Assembly: GCA_038380435.1 (NCBI GenBank)
Contig: JAWZYU010000018.1
Coordinates: 51,051,751 to 51,115,750 of the forward strand
Direction of reading: 5' to 3'
Source: Ryuthela nishihirai
Taxonomy: Eukaryota > Arthropoda > Arachnida > Araneae > Heptathelidae
DNA: 64,000 nucleotides
Below the pieces are notes generated by a model. That model did not search any database, was not told where the DNA came from, and worked only from the letters and a program-made list of their open reading frames with translations. Below are positions 11,255 to 22,692 of the stretch, in pieces; position 1 is the stretch's first letter; every line of letters starts with the position of its first letter. The translations under genes were made by a program, and so were the position numbers.

Positions 11255-11342
11255 AAAAAATAGATAAAGAAAGAATAAGCAAAGAATATTCTTCTCTTTG
11301 AAGAAGAAGAATATTCTTCTCTTTCTGAAGAAGTAAAGAATA

Positions 11343-11960
11343 TTTTTCTCTTTGAATGAAATCGCCGACCACATGTGTTCCATGAAGAAGACGAGCATTA
11401 TCATCAATAAGGATGAAATCACAAACAAATGGAACTCCTGAAAAGCCTCATGTAGGGGGCACGTGTGTGGGGGGGGCGGTAAGAATATCATATATATCTC
11501 TGAGCCCAATGTCTCCCTGAAAGTTGTGAAACTCGCCATCATAAAGTCAGCATCTGCCTCCTGTGCATACATCTCCTTTACACAGGATGTCTTGAAACTG
11601 ATGCTTGTTACCGCTGACAGCTCGCGTGACAGTTGCCTTGATGCTATTTCGGTATATCGTTTTGTTGTTTAAAGAGAGGTAGCTGACATTCTGAGGACAG
11701 AGCGTTGACATTCTGTGGTGTTTCTGACGTCTGAAGATGCCATAAAACTAGATAGCTCTCGTTCTGTCGCCTTCTGGAACGACCTTGTCCTTCTCTACAA
11801 TTAAAATTCTCGATTTCTTATAACCTTTAGTGGATGAATATAAAATTTGAAGATTCCTACAAATCCAGGTGAATGCAAATACTTATCACCTTCCCGATGC
11901 ATATCGTTTGTACCCCCTTTGAATAACAGCTGCAGCGACCATGCTAAGAGTTTTATAGCG
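11343..11960 (-). pseudogene. Degenerate Tc1-like transposase fragment, unit 2
   Basis: Paralogue of 10640-11155 in the same orientation about 690 bp away. On the minus strand, one frame gives PFVCDFILIDDNARLLHG at about 11440-11390, the DDNAR block of Tc1-like transposases, followed by a GDFIQR-like continuation. Other frames hold open segments without motifs. The pair suggests either two decayed insertions or a tandem duplication of one. Confidence 0.5.
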
Positions 11961-12177
11961 TATTTCTTTCCTACACACATCATAACTCTGAGTACTTATG
12001 ATCCTTGTGACCTGGTCAATTAGGACAAAAAACGCAATTCAGCACTTTCAACTGTTTTAAAACTTACGATTCCTGAGAAACATCATTCAGCTTATGCCTA
12101 AGAGAGCCATTTAGGAATCAACTTTTCCCCCAATTTCAGATTAGAGTGCCCGAACTTTACATCAGACAAGAAACATC

Positions 12178-12218
12178 ATCATCATCATCATCATCATCAC
12201 CATCACCATCATCATCAA
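12178..12218. repeat. (ATC)n microsatellite, RTE 3' tail
   Basis: CATCAT repeats with a few CACCAT variants immediately abut the 3' end of copy B. The same tract follows copies D, E and G, so it belongs to the element (or its priming mechanism) and is not a chance microsatellite. Confidence 0.9.
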
Positions 12219-12386
12219 GCAACTATGGACTACGGAGGTCCAACCAGACCGTGCAATTTAGATCTCCAAGCAAGTCTATCCTGAGCTACATCTACTGCAT
12301 CTGGTAACTGCACACCAATTCTAACAAGGTCCTGTTTGACATTGTCTGCCCACCGCATCCTAAGTCTCCCCTTCTTTCTGAGGCCT

Positions 12387-13922
12387 TTATTCACACTGTT
12401 CATAACCTATTCGCCAATCTATAATTATCCATACGGGCAACATGGCCAAACCAACGGAGTCTCTCTCTCTGCACAATATACTGCTTAAAGCAGGTTGCAG
12501 ACTCCTTTGCCTAAACTCATCATTAGTTACACATTTGAACCACCTAATGTCCAAGATACTTCGTAAGCATCTGGAATCAAAAGCATCTAGTTCCCTGTTA
12601 TCTTGTTTACACAGCGTCCACGTTTCACTACCATAACTAACCCTAGAAAGAACCAAACTATTATACAGTCTAATTTTAGTCTTCAGGTGTATACGCCTAT
12701 TTCTCCACACTCTCCATAGATTCTTAAAAGTCCCGGCAGCAATCCCTATTCGTCTGTTAATCTCATGCCGCACATCACCATTATCTGTTACATAGCTCCC
12801 AAGATAATTAAACTATGACACCTGCTCAAGACTGCAACCATTCAGATTAACTGAATCACAGCCTGCCTGACCGATTTTGATCACTTTAGTTTTCTCTCTG
12901 TTTATAACCAAACCTACTCTACTACCAGTTTCAATAACAGCTCGAATGAAAGAGTTCATCTCATCAACATAATTTGCCAAAAGGGCTAAATCATCAGCAT
13001 AATCTAAATCAGACATTTTTGTATCTCCAGACCATTTACAACCAAAAACTTTCCCTTTAAGTGAAATTCACATAACATAATCAATAACCAAGCTAAAGAG
13101 AAAAGGAGACAAAATGCACCCTTGTCGAATACCAGAGGTAATGCTAAACCAATTGCTACAAGCCTTACCAACTCTCACACACGACTCAGTGTGGTTATAG
13201 AGAGCTTTCATTATGTTAACTAACTTGTCAGGTATACCATATGATTTCACAATCAATCACAAATTATGACGATAAACAGAGTCGAAAGTCTTTTTGAAAT
13301 CAACAAAGCTAGCAATTAAAGGTTTCTGAAACTCTAAACATTTCTCAAGAATCTGCCTAAGTGAAAATATCTGATCCACACATCCCCTACCACTTCTGAA
13401 TCCACATTGCTCATCACGCAATTGACTGTCAACCAGATTGTTAATTCTATTAAGCACAATTATGGAAAGAACTTTACCTGGAACAGACAGGAGGCTGATA
13501 CCCCTATAGTTATCACAAGAACTGCGATCACCTTTTTTGAAAATAGGGATAAAAATAGCTCTGGTAAAATCCTTAGGAACCATGCCTTTATCATAAAAGA
13601 TATTCAGAATTTCAGTCATCCAAGTGGTAACCGAAACATTCCCAGCTCTAAGCATTTCCGTAATAATTTCATCTTCCCCTGGGGATTTATGTAGTTTCAG
13701 TTTAGAAACAGCCAAAATAACTTCAGATTGTGTTATAGGGCCAACATTAAAGCCACCAATGCATCTATCATCATTGCAAACAATGGGAATAGAACTAACC
13801 GCATTGTTTAGAATATCACTGAAATGCTCAGCCCACCTAGCCATGACAGAATCCTCACCTTCTATAACCTTACCTTGTTTATCCTTCAATCCCTGTATAC
13901 CTGTCCGTTTTCTAACACACAA
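12387..13922 (-). pseudogene. Copy B reverse transcriptase and C-terminus, broken
   Basis: RT pieces in element order: 13922-13257 (EVILAVSKLKLHKSPG, YRGISLLSVPGKV, GFRSGRGCVDQIF, FVDFKKTFDSV), 13256-13068 (SGIRQGCILSPFLFSLV), 13016-12813 (DLDYADDLALLAN), and 12773-12387 (RRIGIAAGTFKNLWRVWRN, SYGSETWTLCKQDNREL, RWFKCVTNDEF). The breaks are stop codons at 13257 and about 13060 and a TGA near 12810. The catalytic YADD is intact. The C-terminal part is missing in copy A's window portion, so this copy and D give the best view of that region. Confidence 0.83.
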
Positions 13923-13930
13923 AAGATTAA

Positions 13931-15208
13931 CTATCTGCTGTTGTGCTGTCTAACTGCTTCCTCGGCTTTGTCAGCCAAACCATCAAGCCAAAGATTCTTA
14001 TCAGCAGCTAACTGATCTTTTACACGTTTATTACGTTCTCTGTAATGCTTTCTATTACGACTAGTAGGGTATTTGATTAAGGACATTCTTGCAGTTCTTT
14101 CTTTCCGAAATAAGCTCAAGTGCCTTATCACTCATATAAGTCTGTCTCTTCTGCTCCTTTTTGTGTCCAAAAAAGCCTGGTTAAAATGATCCCATTCTTC
14201 CTCAACTTCAGTAGTAAGCATACCATGACTGTCATAATGACTAAGTAACCTATCATGGTAAGCTTTGGCTATAACTGGGTCTTTCAGAGCTTCAGTATTA
14301 AAAGTAAATTTTTTAACCCTAGCACAACACTTTTTAAGTTTAAGTTGCAAGAGCTTTTAACAAGGTAATGGTCAGATACAATTTCATCTCTCCTATATGA
14401 CCTGGTATTCCTAACAGAACTAGCCCATTTGCTGTTAATTAATATATAATCAACCATATTCTTATGCAGCCCATCGGGTGAAACCCATGTGTACTTATGT
14501 ATGTCGCGGCGTTTGTAATAAGTGTTAGTTATTCTGAATCCATTGAGTTTACTTAGCTGTAGGAGACGGCCCATTGCCATTGCAGCTACCAATACCAAAA
14601 GGGCCTATTACTCCTCCCCAAAGGTCAGAGTCAGTACCAACTTTGGCATTGAAGTCACCAAGAACAAGGGTAATATCTCCTTTCTTGACAAAATTCAAAA
14701 TATCCTGAAGTTGTTCATAAAACCTATCCTTCTTATCCTCATCGGCATCCTCAGTGGGAGCATAACAGCAGATAACATTCAAGTGTTTAACACTTGTCTG
14801 AAATTTTGCTGTAAGAAACCTTTCATTAATGCACTCATATCTTAGAAGAGCATCACTAGCGTGTCTGCTGAGAAGCAGACCCACGCCTTGGTGATATTTA
14901 ATGTTGTCCCTCCCTGAAAATAGAAATTTAAGATTATTTTTAAGAATCTGATCTTTATCTGTCCATCTGGTCTCTTGCAAGCCGAGAATATCTAAATTAT
15001 AACGGTGGAATTCTTGTGTGAGGACATCAAGAGAAAAAGCTCTATGCAGAGTGCTCACATTCCAACTACCTATGGAGAGAAAATGGTTAGTGGGATGTTT
15101 AAAGAAACTATGTTTATTGAGAGAGGGAATGCCGACAATATCAAACAGCCCCCTAATCGCAGACATGGGGCAAAGACCCGTTCCCCCACCACTAAAGGCT
15201 GAAGCCAT
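13931..15208 (-). pseudogene. Copy B endonuclease and linker, broken
   Basis: The N-terminal piece (15208-14549) contains SIGSWNVSTLHRAFS, LGLQETRWTDKDQ, VICCYAPTED and LVLGDFNAKVG in one frame. A small deletion (CNGNGPS) shifts the frame to 14598-14284, which holds TYYKRRDIHKYTWVSPDGLH, MVDYILINSKWASS and VSDHYLV (GSDH changed to VSDH). Linker pieces at 14350-14132 and 14131-13931 lead to the RT. The endonuclease catalytic residues are conserved, but the frame is broken at least three times. Confidence 0.8.
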
Positions 15209-16045
15209 CTACACTGGAAGACTTCCTCCAATGTAGAATTTGACGATGCCAATAGAAGCAAAGAGTTCAGGTGCCTGCGATGACCTCTGCTCAGGATTAT
15301 CCACCAGCTGATAAACACATCCTGTGGATCTATTCACTTGGGGCTGTCAACCCACAAACAAACAGAACACTAATCTGGCAGCCCTCCCCTTCCGTTCACT
15401 TCCACAAGAGATTATCTCTTTTGAAAGGTACTAACGGTCTGCACAACGAGAAGGCGGAGTCGAACATTAGGTGCTAGGCCTGGCCGGTTCTATGCATCAT
15501 CACAGTGGATTGGTGCATAGCTCTCCTTCCAGTGACTACCTAGCTGCCATTTACAGACCAGACAAGAAACACTTAAATAAATATAAATGTTTCAAATATT
15601 TTGCTTTATTCCTCAAATTTGGTATATTTAGCGATTTATATGAATTAAAAAAGGGTAGCATTATTATTTTTCCAAGAACTTCAACAATGTTGGAAAATAA
15701 CAAATTAGATTAATAGTCGATAGTTTTTCGATTTGTTAAAATTGTTTTTCATTCTAAACGAACGTTATCATAAAGACGAAATCTTTGTATTGTTAACTCT
15801 ACATTTTCCTGAGTGTTTCAATTATAGCCTCTTAGTAAATTGGTGTTTGCATTGAAATATGCTACGTGGTTGTTTCCAGAGTTGCTAATTTTCTAATTAT
15901 ATTGCAGTATGTTTTTGCAGTTATTTTTCAGTTTGTGGCCACCACTGATTGTTATTCACCCTTGTGGGGTTCTATACTTTTTCTCTCCAGTCTTTTATGT
16001 TATCCAGATTAGACATTTATTCATCAATATACATACATACATACA

Positions 16046-16432
16046 TGGGGCGGAGGTGGCTCAGTCGGTAGCGCGCCAGGCTCGTAATCTGTAGTTCCCA
16101 GGTTCGAGTCCCAGCTGGGTCAGCGTTGAGATTTCTCTCGGCAAAATCCCTCCGCCCTGCCCACGGTTAGTAGGGGACACCGCTGGGCTTGGAAAGGCCG
16201 CCGTCCGTCGGATGGGACGATAAGCCGTGGCTCCGTGTGCGGGAGAGCCATACCCTGTGCACGTTAAAGAACACGCTGGATGGCCTTGACGGGAGGCTAC
16301 CATCTGTCTCTAAACAGCTGTTCCAGTGGGTCCCATCCCCCAACCTTCTCTGAGCCTTCGGGGTCCATGTGACCTGGCCATTTAGCCCATGGTGTGCAAA
16401 AAAGTGCCGCTCAGAGGTAAAACAACTCTACA
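16046..16432 (+). mobile_element. SINE-1 copy 2
   Basis: Full-length SINE-1 with box A (TGGCTCAGTCGG) and box B (GGTTCGAGTCC), inserted into an (ACAT)n tract that continues on both sides, so the target-site duplication cannot be delimited. The matching position in the inverted arm at 16960 is empty. Confidence 0.9.
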
Positions 16433-16487
16433 ACATACATACATACATACATACATACATACATACATACATACATACATACATACA
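16433..16487. repeat. (ACAT)n microsatellite
   Basis: About 14 ACAT units between SINE-1 and the 3' end of RTE copy C. A few units also precede the SINE (16029-16046). It may be the 3' tail of copy C, with a different motif from the (ATC)n of other copies. Confidence 0.9.
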
Positions 16488-16565
16488 AAAAATCACATGC
16501 AGCCATGGGTTACGGAGGTCCATCCAGACTCTGTAATTTTTCTCTGCAGACGTGTCTCTTCTGAG

Positions 16566-18627
16566 CTACAGATGCTGCATTTGGCTACTGTAGGCCAAAT
16601 CTAGCAAGGTCCTGTTTGACATTGCCCATCGCCTCTTAGGTCTCCGTCTTTTTCTGAAACCCTTACGTACACTGTTCATAATCCTGTTTGCCAATCTGCA
16701 GTTATGCATACGAGCAACATGGCCAAACCAACACAGTCTCTCTCTGCAGAATATGCTGCTCAAAAGAGATTGACGACTCCTTCTTCTAACCTCATCATTG
16801 CTTACAAAAACACCTAATGTCCAAGATACTGCGTAAGCATCTAGAATCAAAGGCATCAAGTTTCTTGTTATCCTGTTTACAAAGGGTCCATGTTTCGTTA
16901 CCATAAAAAAAAATTACAGAGTCTGGATGGACCTCCGTAGCCCATGGCTGCATATATTTTTTGTATGTATGTATATTGATGAATAAATGTCTAATCTAGA
17001 TAACATAAAAGACTGGAGAGAAAAAGTATAGAACCCCACAAGGTGAATAACAATCAGTGGTGGCCACAAACTGAAAAATAAACTGCAAAAACATACTGCA
17101 ATATAATTACAAAATGAGCAACTCTGGAAACAATCACGTACCATATTTCAATGCAAACACCAATTTACTAAGAGGCTATAATTGAAACACTCAGGAAAAT
17201 GTAGAGTTAACAATACAAAGATTTCGTCTTTATGATCACGTTCGTTTAGAATGAAAAACAATTTTTAACAAATCGAAAAACTATCGACTATTAATCTAAT
17301 TTGTTATTTTCCAACATTGTTGAAGTTCTTGGAAAAATAATAATGCTACCCTTTTTTAACCTTAGAAAGAACCAAACTATTATACAGCCTAATTTTAGTT
17401 TTTACTGTACACGCTTATATTTCCACACTCTCCATAGATTCTTAAAAGTCCCAGAGGCAGTCCCTATTTTTGTATTTATCTCATGCCGCACATCACCAGT
17501 ATCTGTTACATAGCTCCCAAGATAATTAAACTGAGACACTTGCTCAAGATTGTAGCCATTCCATGCAACTGCAGCACCACCTTGCTGACCAATTTTCATC
17601 GCCTTAGGTTTTTTTCTCTGTTTATCGCCAAACCTACACTATTACCAGTCTCATCAACATCGTTAGCCAACAGGGCCAAATCATGTGCATAATCTAAATC
17701 AGAATTTATGAAATCCTAGACCATTTAAGGCCAAAATCTTTCATTTGCAAAGAATTCCACATAACATAATACATAACCAAACAAAAGATAAAAGGATACA
17801 AAATGCATCCTTTCTCTAACTCCACTAGTAATGATAAAGCAATCGCTGCAAGATGCACCAACTCTCACACACGACTCAATGTTATTATAGAGACCTTTCA
17901 TTACATTAACTAACTTATCAGGTATTCCATATGAACTTAACAATCAACCACAAATTATGTCGATCAACAAGTCAAAAGCCTTTTTGAAATCTATATCGCT
18001 ACTTACCACAGATTTCTGAAACTCTAAACATTTCTCAAGAATCTGCTTGAATGAAAATATCTGATCCACACATCCCCTACCACTTCTGAATCCACAGTGC
18101 TCAGCACGCAATTGCCTGTCAACCAGATTCTTAATTCTATTAAGTGTAATCATGCAAAGAATTTTAACTGGAACAGAAAGTAAACTAATTCCCCTATATT
18201 ATCACAAGAACTGCGATCACCCTTTTTAAAAATCGGGACAATGATAGCTCTAGTAAAATCCTTAGGAACAACCCTTTATCAGAAAAAATATTTAAAATTT
18301 CAGTCAGCCATGTGACAACACAAATGTTCCCAGCTCTAAACATTTCAATGGTGATTCCACCCCCTGGGGATTTATGCAGTTTTAATTTAGAGATAGCCAA
18401 ACGACTTTGGAATGTGATATAGGGCCATCATAAAAGCCAGTAATGCATCTTTCCTCATTACAAACAATGGGAGTAGAAATAATCACATTATTTAGAACAT
18501 CTCTGAAATGCTCAGCCCACCTAGCTATCACAGAATCCTTACTTTCAACCACCTTGCCATATTTATCCATCAATTCCTGTGTATCTGTCTGTTTCTTCCC
18601 ACATAAAACATTAACAATATGGTACAC
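16566..18627 (-). pseudogene. Copy C reverse transcriptase, heavily broken
   Basis: Pieces in element order: 18627-18382 (MYHIVNVLCGKKQTD, WAEHFRDVLNN), 18400-18194 (LAISKLKLHKSPGG), 18153-17944 (LRAEHCGFRSGRGCVDQIF, FKKAFD), 17943-17725 (SYGIPDKLVNVMKGLYNN), then a degraded palm around 17700-17640 in which the sequence for the YADD region has lost several codons. The 17599-17402 piece (MKIGQQGG, QFNYLGSYVTDTG) follows, and the C-terminal 16904-16566 (RRRSRQSLLSSIFCRERLCW) lies beyond the inserted arm. Many frameshifts are present and it is clearly inactive. Confidence 0.8.
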
Positions 18628-18727
18628 CCCCCTGCTGTTGTGCTATTTATCTGCATCCTTTGCTTTGTCAGTCAAGCTATCAAGACAAAGATTCTAATCA
18701 GCTGTTAACTGAGCCTTTACACGTTTA

Positions 18728-19885
18728 TTAATCTCGTTGTAATGCCTTCTGTAAGGAACTAGTAGAGTATTGATTCATATTAATCCTGCACTTCCTTCTT
18801 TCAGAAATAAGTTCCATACCTTTATCACTCAAATAATTTTGTTTCCTCTGTTCCTCTTTACCCAAGGGAGTTACTGTTGTTTTGAAAAAAAGCTTGTTCA
18901 AACTGATCCCATTCTTTCTCAACTTCAGCAGTAAGCAAAAAATGATTGTCATAATGACTAAGTAGCCTACCATGGTATTTTTTTGCTATATCTGGATATT
19001 TCAGACCTTCAGTGTTAAAGGTTATTTTATTAATCTTAGCACAACATTTCTTAAGCTTCAGCTGCAAGATATTTTTGACCAGGTAATGGTCAGACCCAAT
19101 TTCTTCTCCCTATGTGATCTGGTATTCCAAACTGAACTGGTCCATTTGCTGTTAATTAAAATAAAATCTATCATAGTCTTGTGCAACCCATCAGGTGAAA
19201 CACATGTATATTTTTAAATGTCCCAGTGTTTGTATTATGCTTTAGTTATTCGCAAACCATTAAGTTTACTTACCTGTAGAAAACGTTCTCCATTGCCATT
19301 GGAACGATCAGTGCCAAAGAGACCTAAAACTCCTGCCCAAAGATTAGATTTAGTACCTACTTTAGCATTGAAGTCACCTAGCACAAGAGAAATATCTCCT
19401 TTCTTCACAGAATTCAAAATATCCCGAAGCTGGCTGTAAAACGTATCCTTCTCATTCTCATCAGAGTCTTCTGTGGGGGCATAAGAACAGATGACATTTA
19501 AGTATTTAATTTTTGTTTTAAATTTAGCTGTATGAAATCTTTTATTAATGCAGTCATATCCTAGAAGAGCATCACTGGCGTGTCAGCTGAGAAGCAAACC
19601 TACACCTTGGATATGCTTTCCATCCTCCCTCCCTGAAAAGAGAATTTTAAAGTTATTTTTAAGTATCTCACCTTTACCTGTCCATCGGGTCTCTTGAAAG
19701 CCTAGAATATCTAGGTTATAGCAATGGAATTCCTGCATGAGGACATCAAGAGAATAATCTCTATGTAACGTGCTCACGTTCCATGTTCCTGCAGAGAGAA
19801 AGTGATTAATAGGATTTTTAAAGAAACTAGGTTTATTGAGAAGGGTAGGACCAAAAATATCAAACAGCCCCCTGATCGCAGGCAT
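18728..19885 (-). pseudogene. Copy C endonuclease, broken
   Basis: The N-terminus is at 19885-19583 (SAGTWNVSTLHRDYSLDVL, LGFQETRWTGKG), the GDFN block at 19417-19235 (SLVLGDFNAKVGT), and the region after SDH at 19067-18858 (QLKLKKCCAKINKITFN). A further fragment lies at 18973-18728. The DVLMQEFHCYNLDILGF block and GDFN are well preserved while the intervening frames are interrupted. Confidence 0.78.
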
Positions 19886-19908
19886 GGGCGAAGACCTGTT
19901 CCTTCTCC

Positions 19909-20212
19909 GCTAAAGGCTTAAGTCACCGATGCTGGTAGGAACTTCAGGCAGCACCTTTTCAAGTGGACCTTTTAAAGAGCCATAGGGCCTGCCTGAGACG
20001 TATTACTCCAGTATAGGATTGGCGATTCCCAGCTAGCTAAGTGAGGGTTGAGGTTCTCCCACTGCTAAGGCTGAAGCCACCCATGCTGATAGGAACTTCA
20101 GGCACCACCTTTTCAAGTGGGCCAAGAGCTCCTAAAACTTGCCTGAGACACATTACTCCAGATTAGGAATGACGATGCCCAAGTAGCTAAGTGAGGGAGG
20201 GTTCAGGTACCT
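19909..20212. repeat. Tandem duplication in the leader of copy C
   Basis: Two diverged copies of about 150 bp, 19909-20054 and 20068-20212, each contain GGAACTTCAGGCA(G)CACC, TTTTCAAGTGG, CTGAGAC(A/G)(C/T)ATTACTCCA and AGTAGCTAAGTGAGG-like blocks. Copy G has a single copy (about 45255-45400), so this is a duplication within the copy C lineage. Divergence between units suggests it is old or was inherited from its source element. Confidence 0.85.
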
Positions 20213-20605
20213 GCGATGGTCTCTGATCAGGATTATGCACCAGCTAATATAAGGTATCCCGTGCCTCTGTTCACTTAGGACTGGCAACCCACAATCAAAC
20301 AGCAAACACAGCGGCTGATTCTCCCTCAACAGAAGCCCACCAGTGCAGCAAGTCCAGGATTCATAGTCAAGCTCAAATCCATAAACCATTTCAATATAGT
20401 AGGTATAAATGATCTGCACATAGATCCTGTGAAATTGACTCCTCAGTAGGTTTGAAAGAAAGAAAAAAGTGGCTTTAGATGACCAGTTCAGTAAGACACA
20501 CTGATCTGGCAGCCCTCCAATTCCGTTCCCTTCCAAAAGAGAATATCTGTTTTGAAAGGTACTAACGGCCTATACCACAAGAAGGCAGGGTCAGACATTA
20601 GACAA

Positions 20606-22661
20606 AATATTAAAAATCGCACTTACCGGCAAAATGAAACTACAAAAGCTGGACACAATATGCTGAAAATTTTGGTTTCGTCCTGAGTGGACTTCGCACC
20701 CATCTCTCCCACTCAGGAAGAAACCAAATTTTTTTCCATCAAATTATTTCAAGTGTTTCTTGCCAACAGGACATTATTTCCTGTGATATTTTATTACACA
20801 GCACAAAAGCTTATTTAACACATAAGTACTCTGAGATATCGCACAATTGCAATGAGCAATAACAATTAAAGGTATCGCTGATATCAGAGAACTGCAGAAT
20901 TTTAAAAATTGTTGATGAAAGCAAAATATTCAATACACTCGGTCTCCTACTATTATTGATGCGTTCTTCAAAAAATTCGAGTAAGGTGAAATTGTGTTAA
21001 AAGGATGCGAATTTCTCATAAGAAATAATATAAATAAGCGGAGATTACGTCCAGCTGTTGATTGACATGTTTTCAGTGTTATTCCTTTATTACGACTTTC
21101 TTTCTCTCTTTTTCATTTCTCATATAAAACTGAATAACATATATTTCATATATGTTATTCAGTTTTATAGAATAGAGACAGTGACAAAGGTAGAAACTAA
21201 AAAGACTAATTGTATTCTATTTTAATATATGGTACCTATATATGATTATCTTATAATGAAGATTGAAAATGAGAAATCGGCTGTTGCGAAAATTGTTGTC
21301 GAATAATGAAGTTGACTAAAACAGTACGTTTCAAAGGATTTCTACTTGACACACGATAAGTTGAAATCTTTAACTAACAATAGTGAATTTATGTACACCA
21401 GCATTTCTATCGGTCAGAGCTAGAGGTGTGTAGAGGCTGGCCTTCTTCTTTCACATCCTTCTAGATTCTGGACCTCTTTGTAAAGAGAGCCTCGGCCCTC
21501 TTATCGTCAGGTCCACGGGCAAAGTGAGCAGTGGGTGAGTATGTAGAGGCTGGCCATCTCGGTGATTGACTGCCATTGGTTGATTAAGTCACATGGTTTA
21601 TGGGCGCCATGTCTTGTTGTACCGCAAGTCGAAAGTCTATGAATTAGTGTATGTGTGTGTGTATCTAGATAAAACTTCTCAGTTGTTATAGTTTTATACA
21701 TTTCTACCGCTTTTTTTTTTGCCTGTAAAAGCTTCCATATTTTATTATTGCTTCACTGCACAGCATTTGGCGGAAAAATTCTACTCATAGAAATCAATTA
21801 ATGAAGCTTTTTCCAAGAGCTCCGTCAGAAGAAAACAATGGGCAGCAGGATGCGAAAAGAGATAACTGAAACACAACAAATATTTTTTTTTCTTCGCTTG
21901 AAAAAACGGTCTGATGTTTTCACTTTGTCGTCTGCGTATACAATTTTGGTTCTTTGGTCTGTTTGTCCCTCTGTTAACAGTTGTCCGTCTGTCTGTCTCT
22001 CTACTTGTCTGTCCCTATACAGAAAAAACAACTTTTTTAGAGACAAATGAAAAATTCTTTTTGCGTTTCTTGGGAACAGATAAAATATTGCAATTAGCAA
22101 TTTCGAAATCTCCCAATAGCTTTAATAGCGTCCTCTACCGGTGTAAAAGTGAAAAATGCTAAAATACAAATGAATATTGCAAGTGATCTATTTACACTGG
22201 AAATCTGAAATTTTGTTACTAGAGGGTTATGGTCAGAAGATTTACAATGGCAACAAGACTTTGCCCTTTTACCCCCGAAACCTTTTCATTTTACGAAATG
22301 AACGAAAAGGTATATTTTTTTGGCGGCAAAAAATATTAATATTTATATTTTTCGAATCACCGATGAGTAAAAATTTCCTCTGTTAGAGAGCGCTAAAGGC
22401 GGTAAATAAAAATTCAAAAGCACTTATAGCGACAGAAAAAACTGAAAAATACCAAATATTTAAACAAAATTGCAAATGCTATATTATACATGCTAGAAAT
22501 TTAAAATTTTGGAGATTGACTGTAATGGTCAAGTGCTTAACACTAATATTAATAATTTAGTATCAACATGTGCTTTATATACTAAATGTGATGAGCAAAA
22601 AAAATATAATATTATTAATCCACTAGCGAGTTAAATAAACTCTTATGGTGAGTTGACTTAA
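20606..22661. other. Unique-looking interval with small hairpins and simple repeats
   Basis: No gene is recognised. It includes an imperfect hairpin TTGGTTTC...CTGAGTGG / CCACTCAGG...GAAACCAA (about 20670-20730), a perfect palindrome (21124-21168), a (GT)n run at about 21647-21660 and a GTCT-rich tract at 21955-22020. 22305-22395 resembles 26375-26440 (ATTAATATTT..., CTGTTAGAG), hinting at a dispersed AT-rich repeat. Open frames are short and without motifs. Confidence 0.5.
21124..21168. repeat. Perfect 21-bp palindrome with 3-nt loop
   Basis: The arms 21124-21144 and 21148-21168 are exact reverse complements around TTC. No host element is identified. Confidence 0.9.
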
Positions 22662-22692
22662 ATCATCATCATCATCCTCAAGCAGCCATGGG

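Larger units (their letters stand above)
12178..15559 (-). mobile_element. RTE-type retrotransposon, copy B
   Basis: Both ends are visible. The 3' end is an (ATC)n tract at 12178-12218 next to the conserved TAGTCCATAGTTG sequence. The 5' end reads GGTCTGTAAATGGCAGCTAGG at about 15559, the same start as copy D. Compared with copy A it lacks roughly 170 bp of leader between CAACCCACAAACAAACAGAA and CACTAATCTGGCAG (around 15366), a clean deletion. It is full-length apart from this and small indels. Confidence 0.88.
15645..17359. repeat. Large inverted repeat; the inverted copy lies inside RTE copy C
   Basis: The left arm 15645-16535 (flank of copy C plus its first 45 bp) is repeated inverted at about 16908-17359. 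Without the SINE-1 and microsatellite inserted in the left arm, each arm is about 450 bp. Arms share TTAAAAAAGGGTAGC at the outer ends and the RTE 3' terminus GAGTCTGGATGGACCTCCGT at the inner ends. The right arm splits copy C exactly between CGTTACCATAA (about 16903) and CCTTAGAAAGAACCAAAC (17360). The loop (16536-16907) is RTE sequence. The SINE is only in the left arm, so it inserted after the duplication or was lost from the right arm. Confidence 0.88.
16490..20605 (-). mobile_element. RTE-type retrotransposon, copy C (diverged, interrupted)
   Basis: It is more diverged from A, B and D than they are from each other. Its 3' part (16490-16903) is separated from the rest (17360-20605) by the inverted arm 16904-17359. 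The 5' end stops near GACATTAG, about 85 bp short of the 5' ends of A, B and D. The leader has a local tandem duplication (19909-20212). It shares the SAGTWNVSTL-type endonuclease start and extra leader block with copy G, so C and G may form a subfamily. Confidence 0.85.

Noticed and set aside
16046..16130. tRNA gene at the SINE-1 head (also 31436, 57647 and minus-strand copies)
   Set aside because: Box A and B are good, but the same head occurs nine times attached to the same 300-bp body with target-site duplications; the acceptor ends do not pair as in a tRNA.
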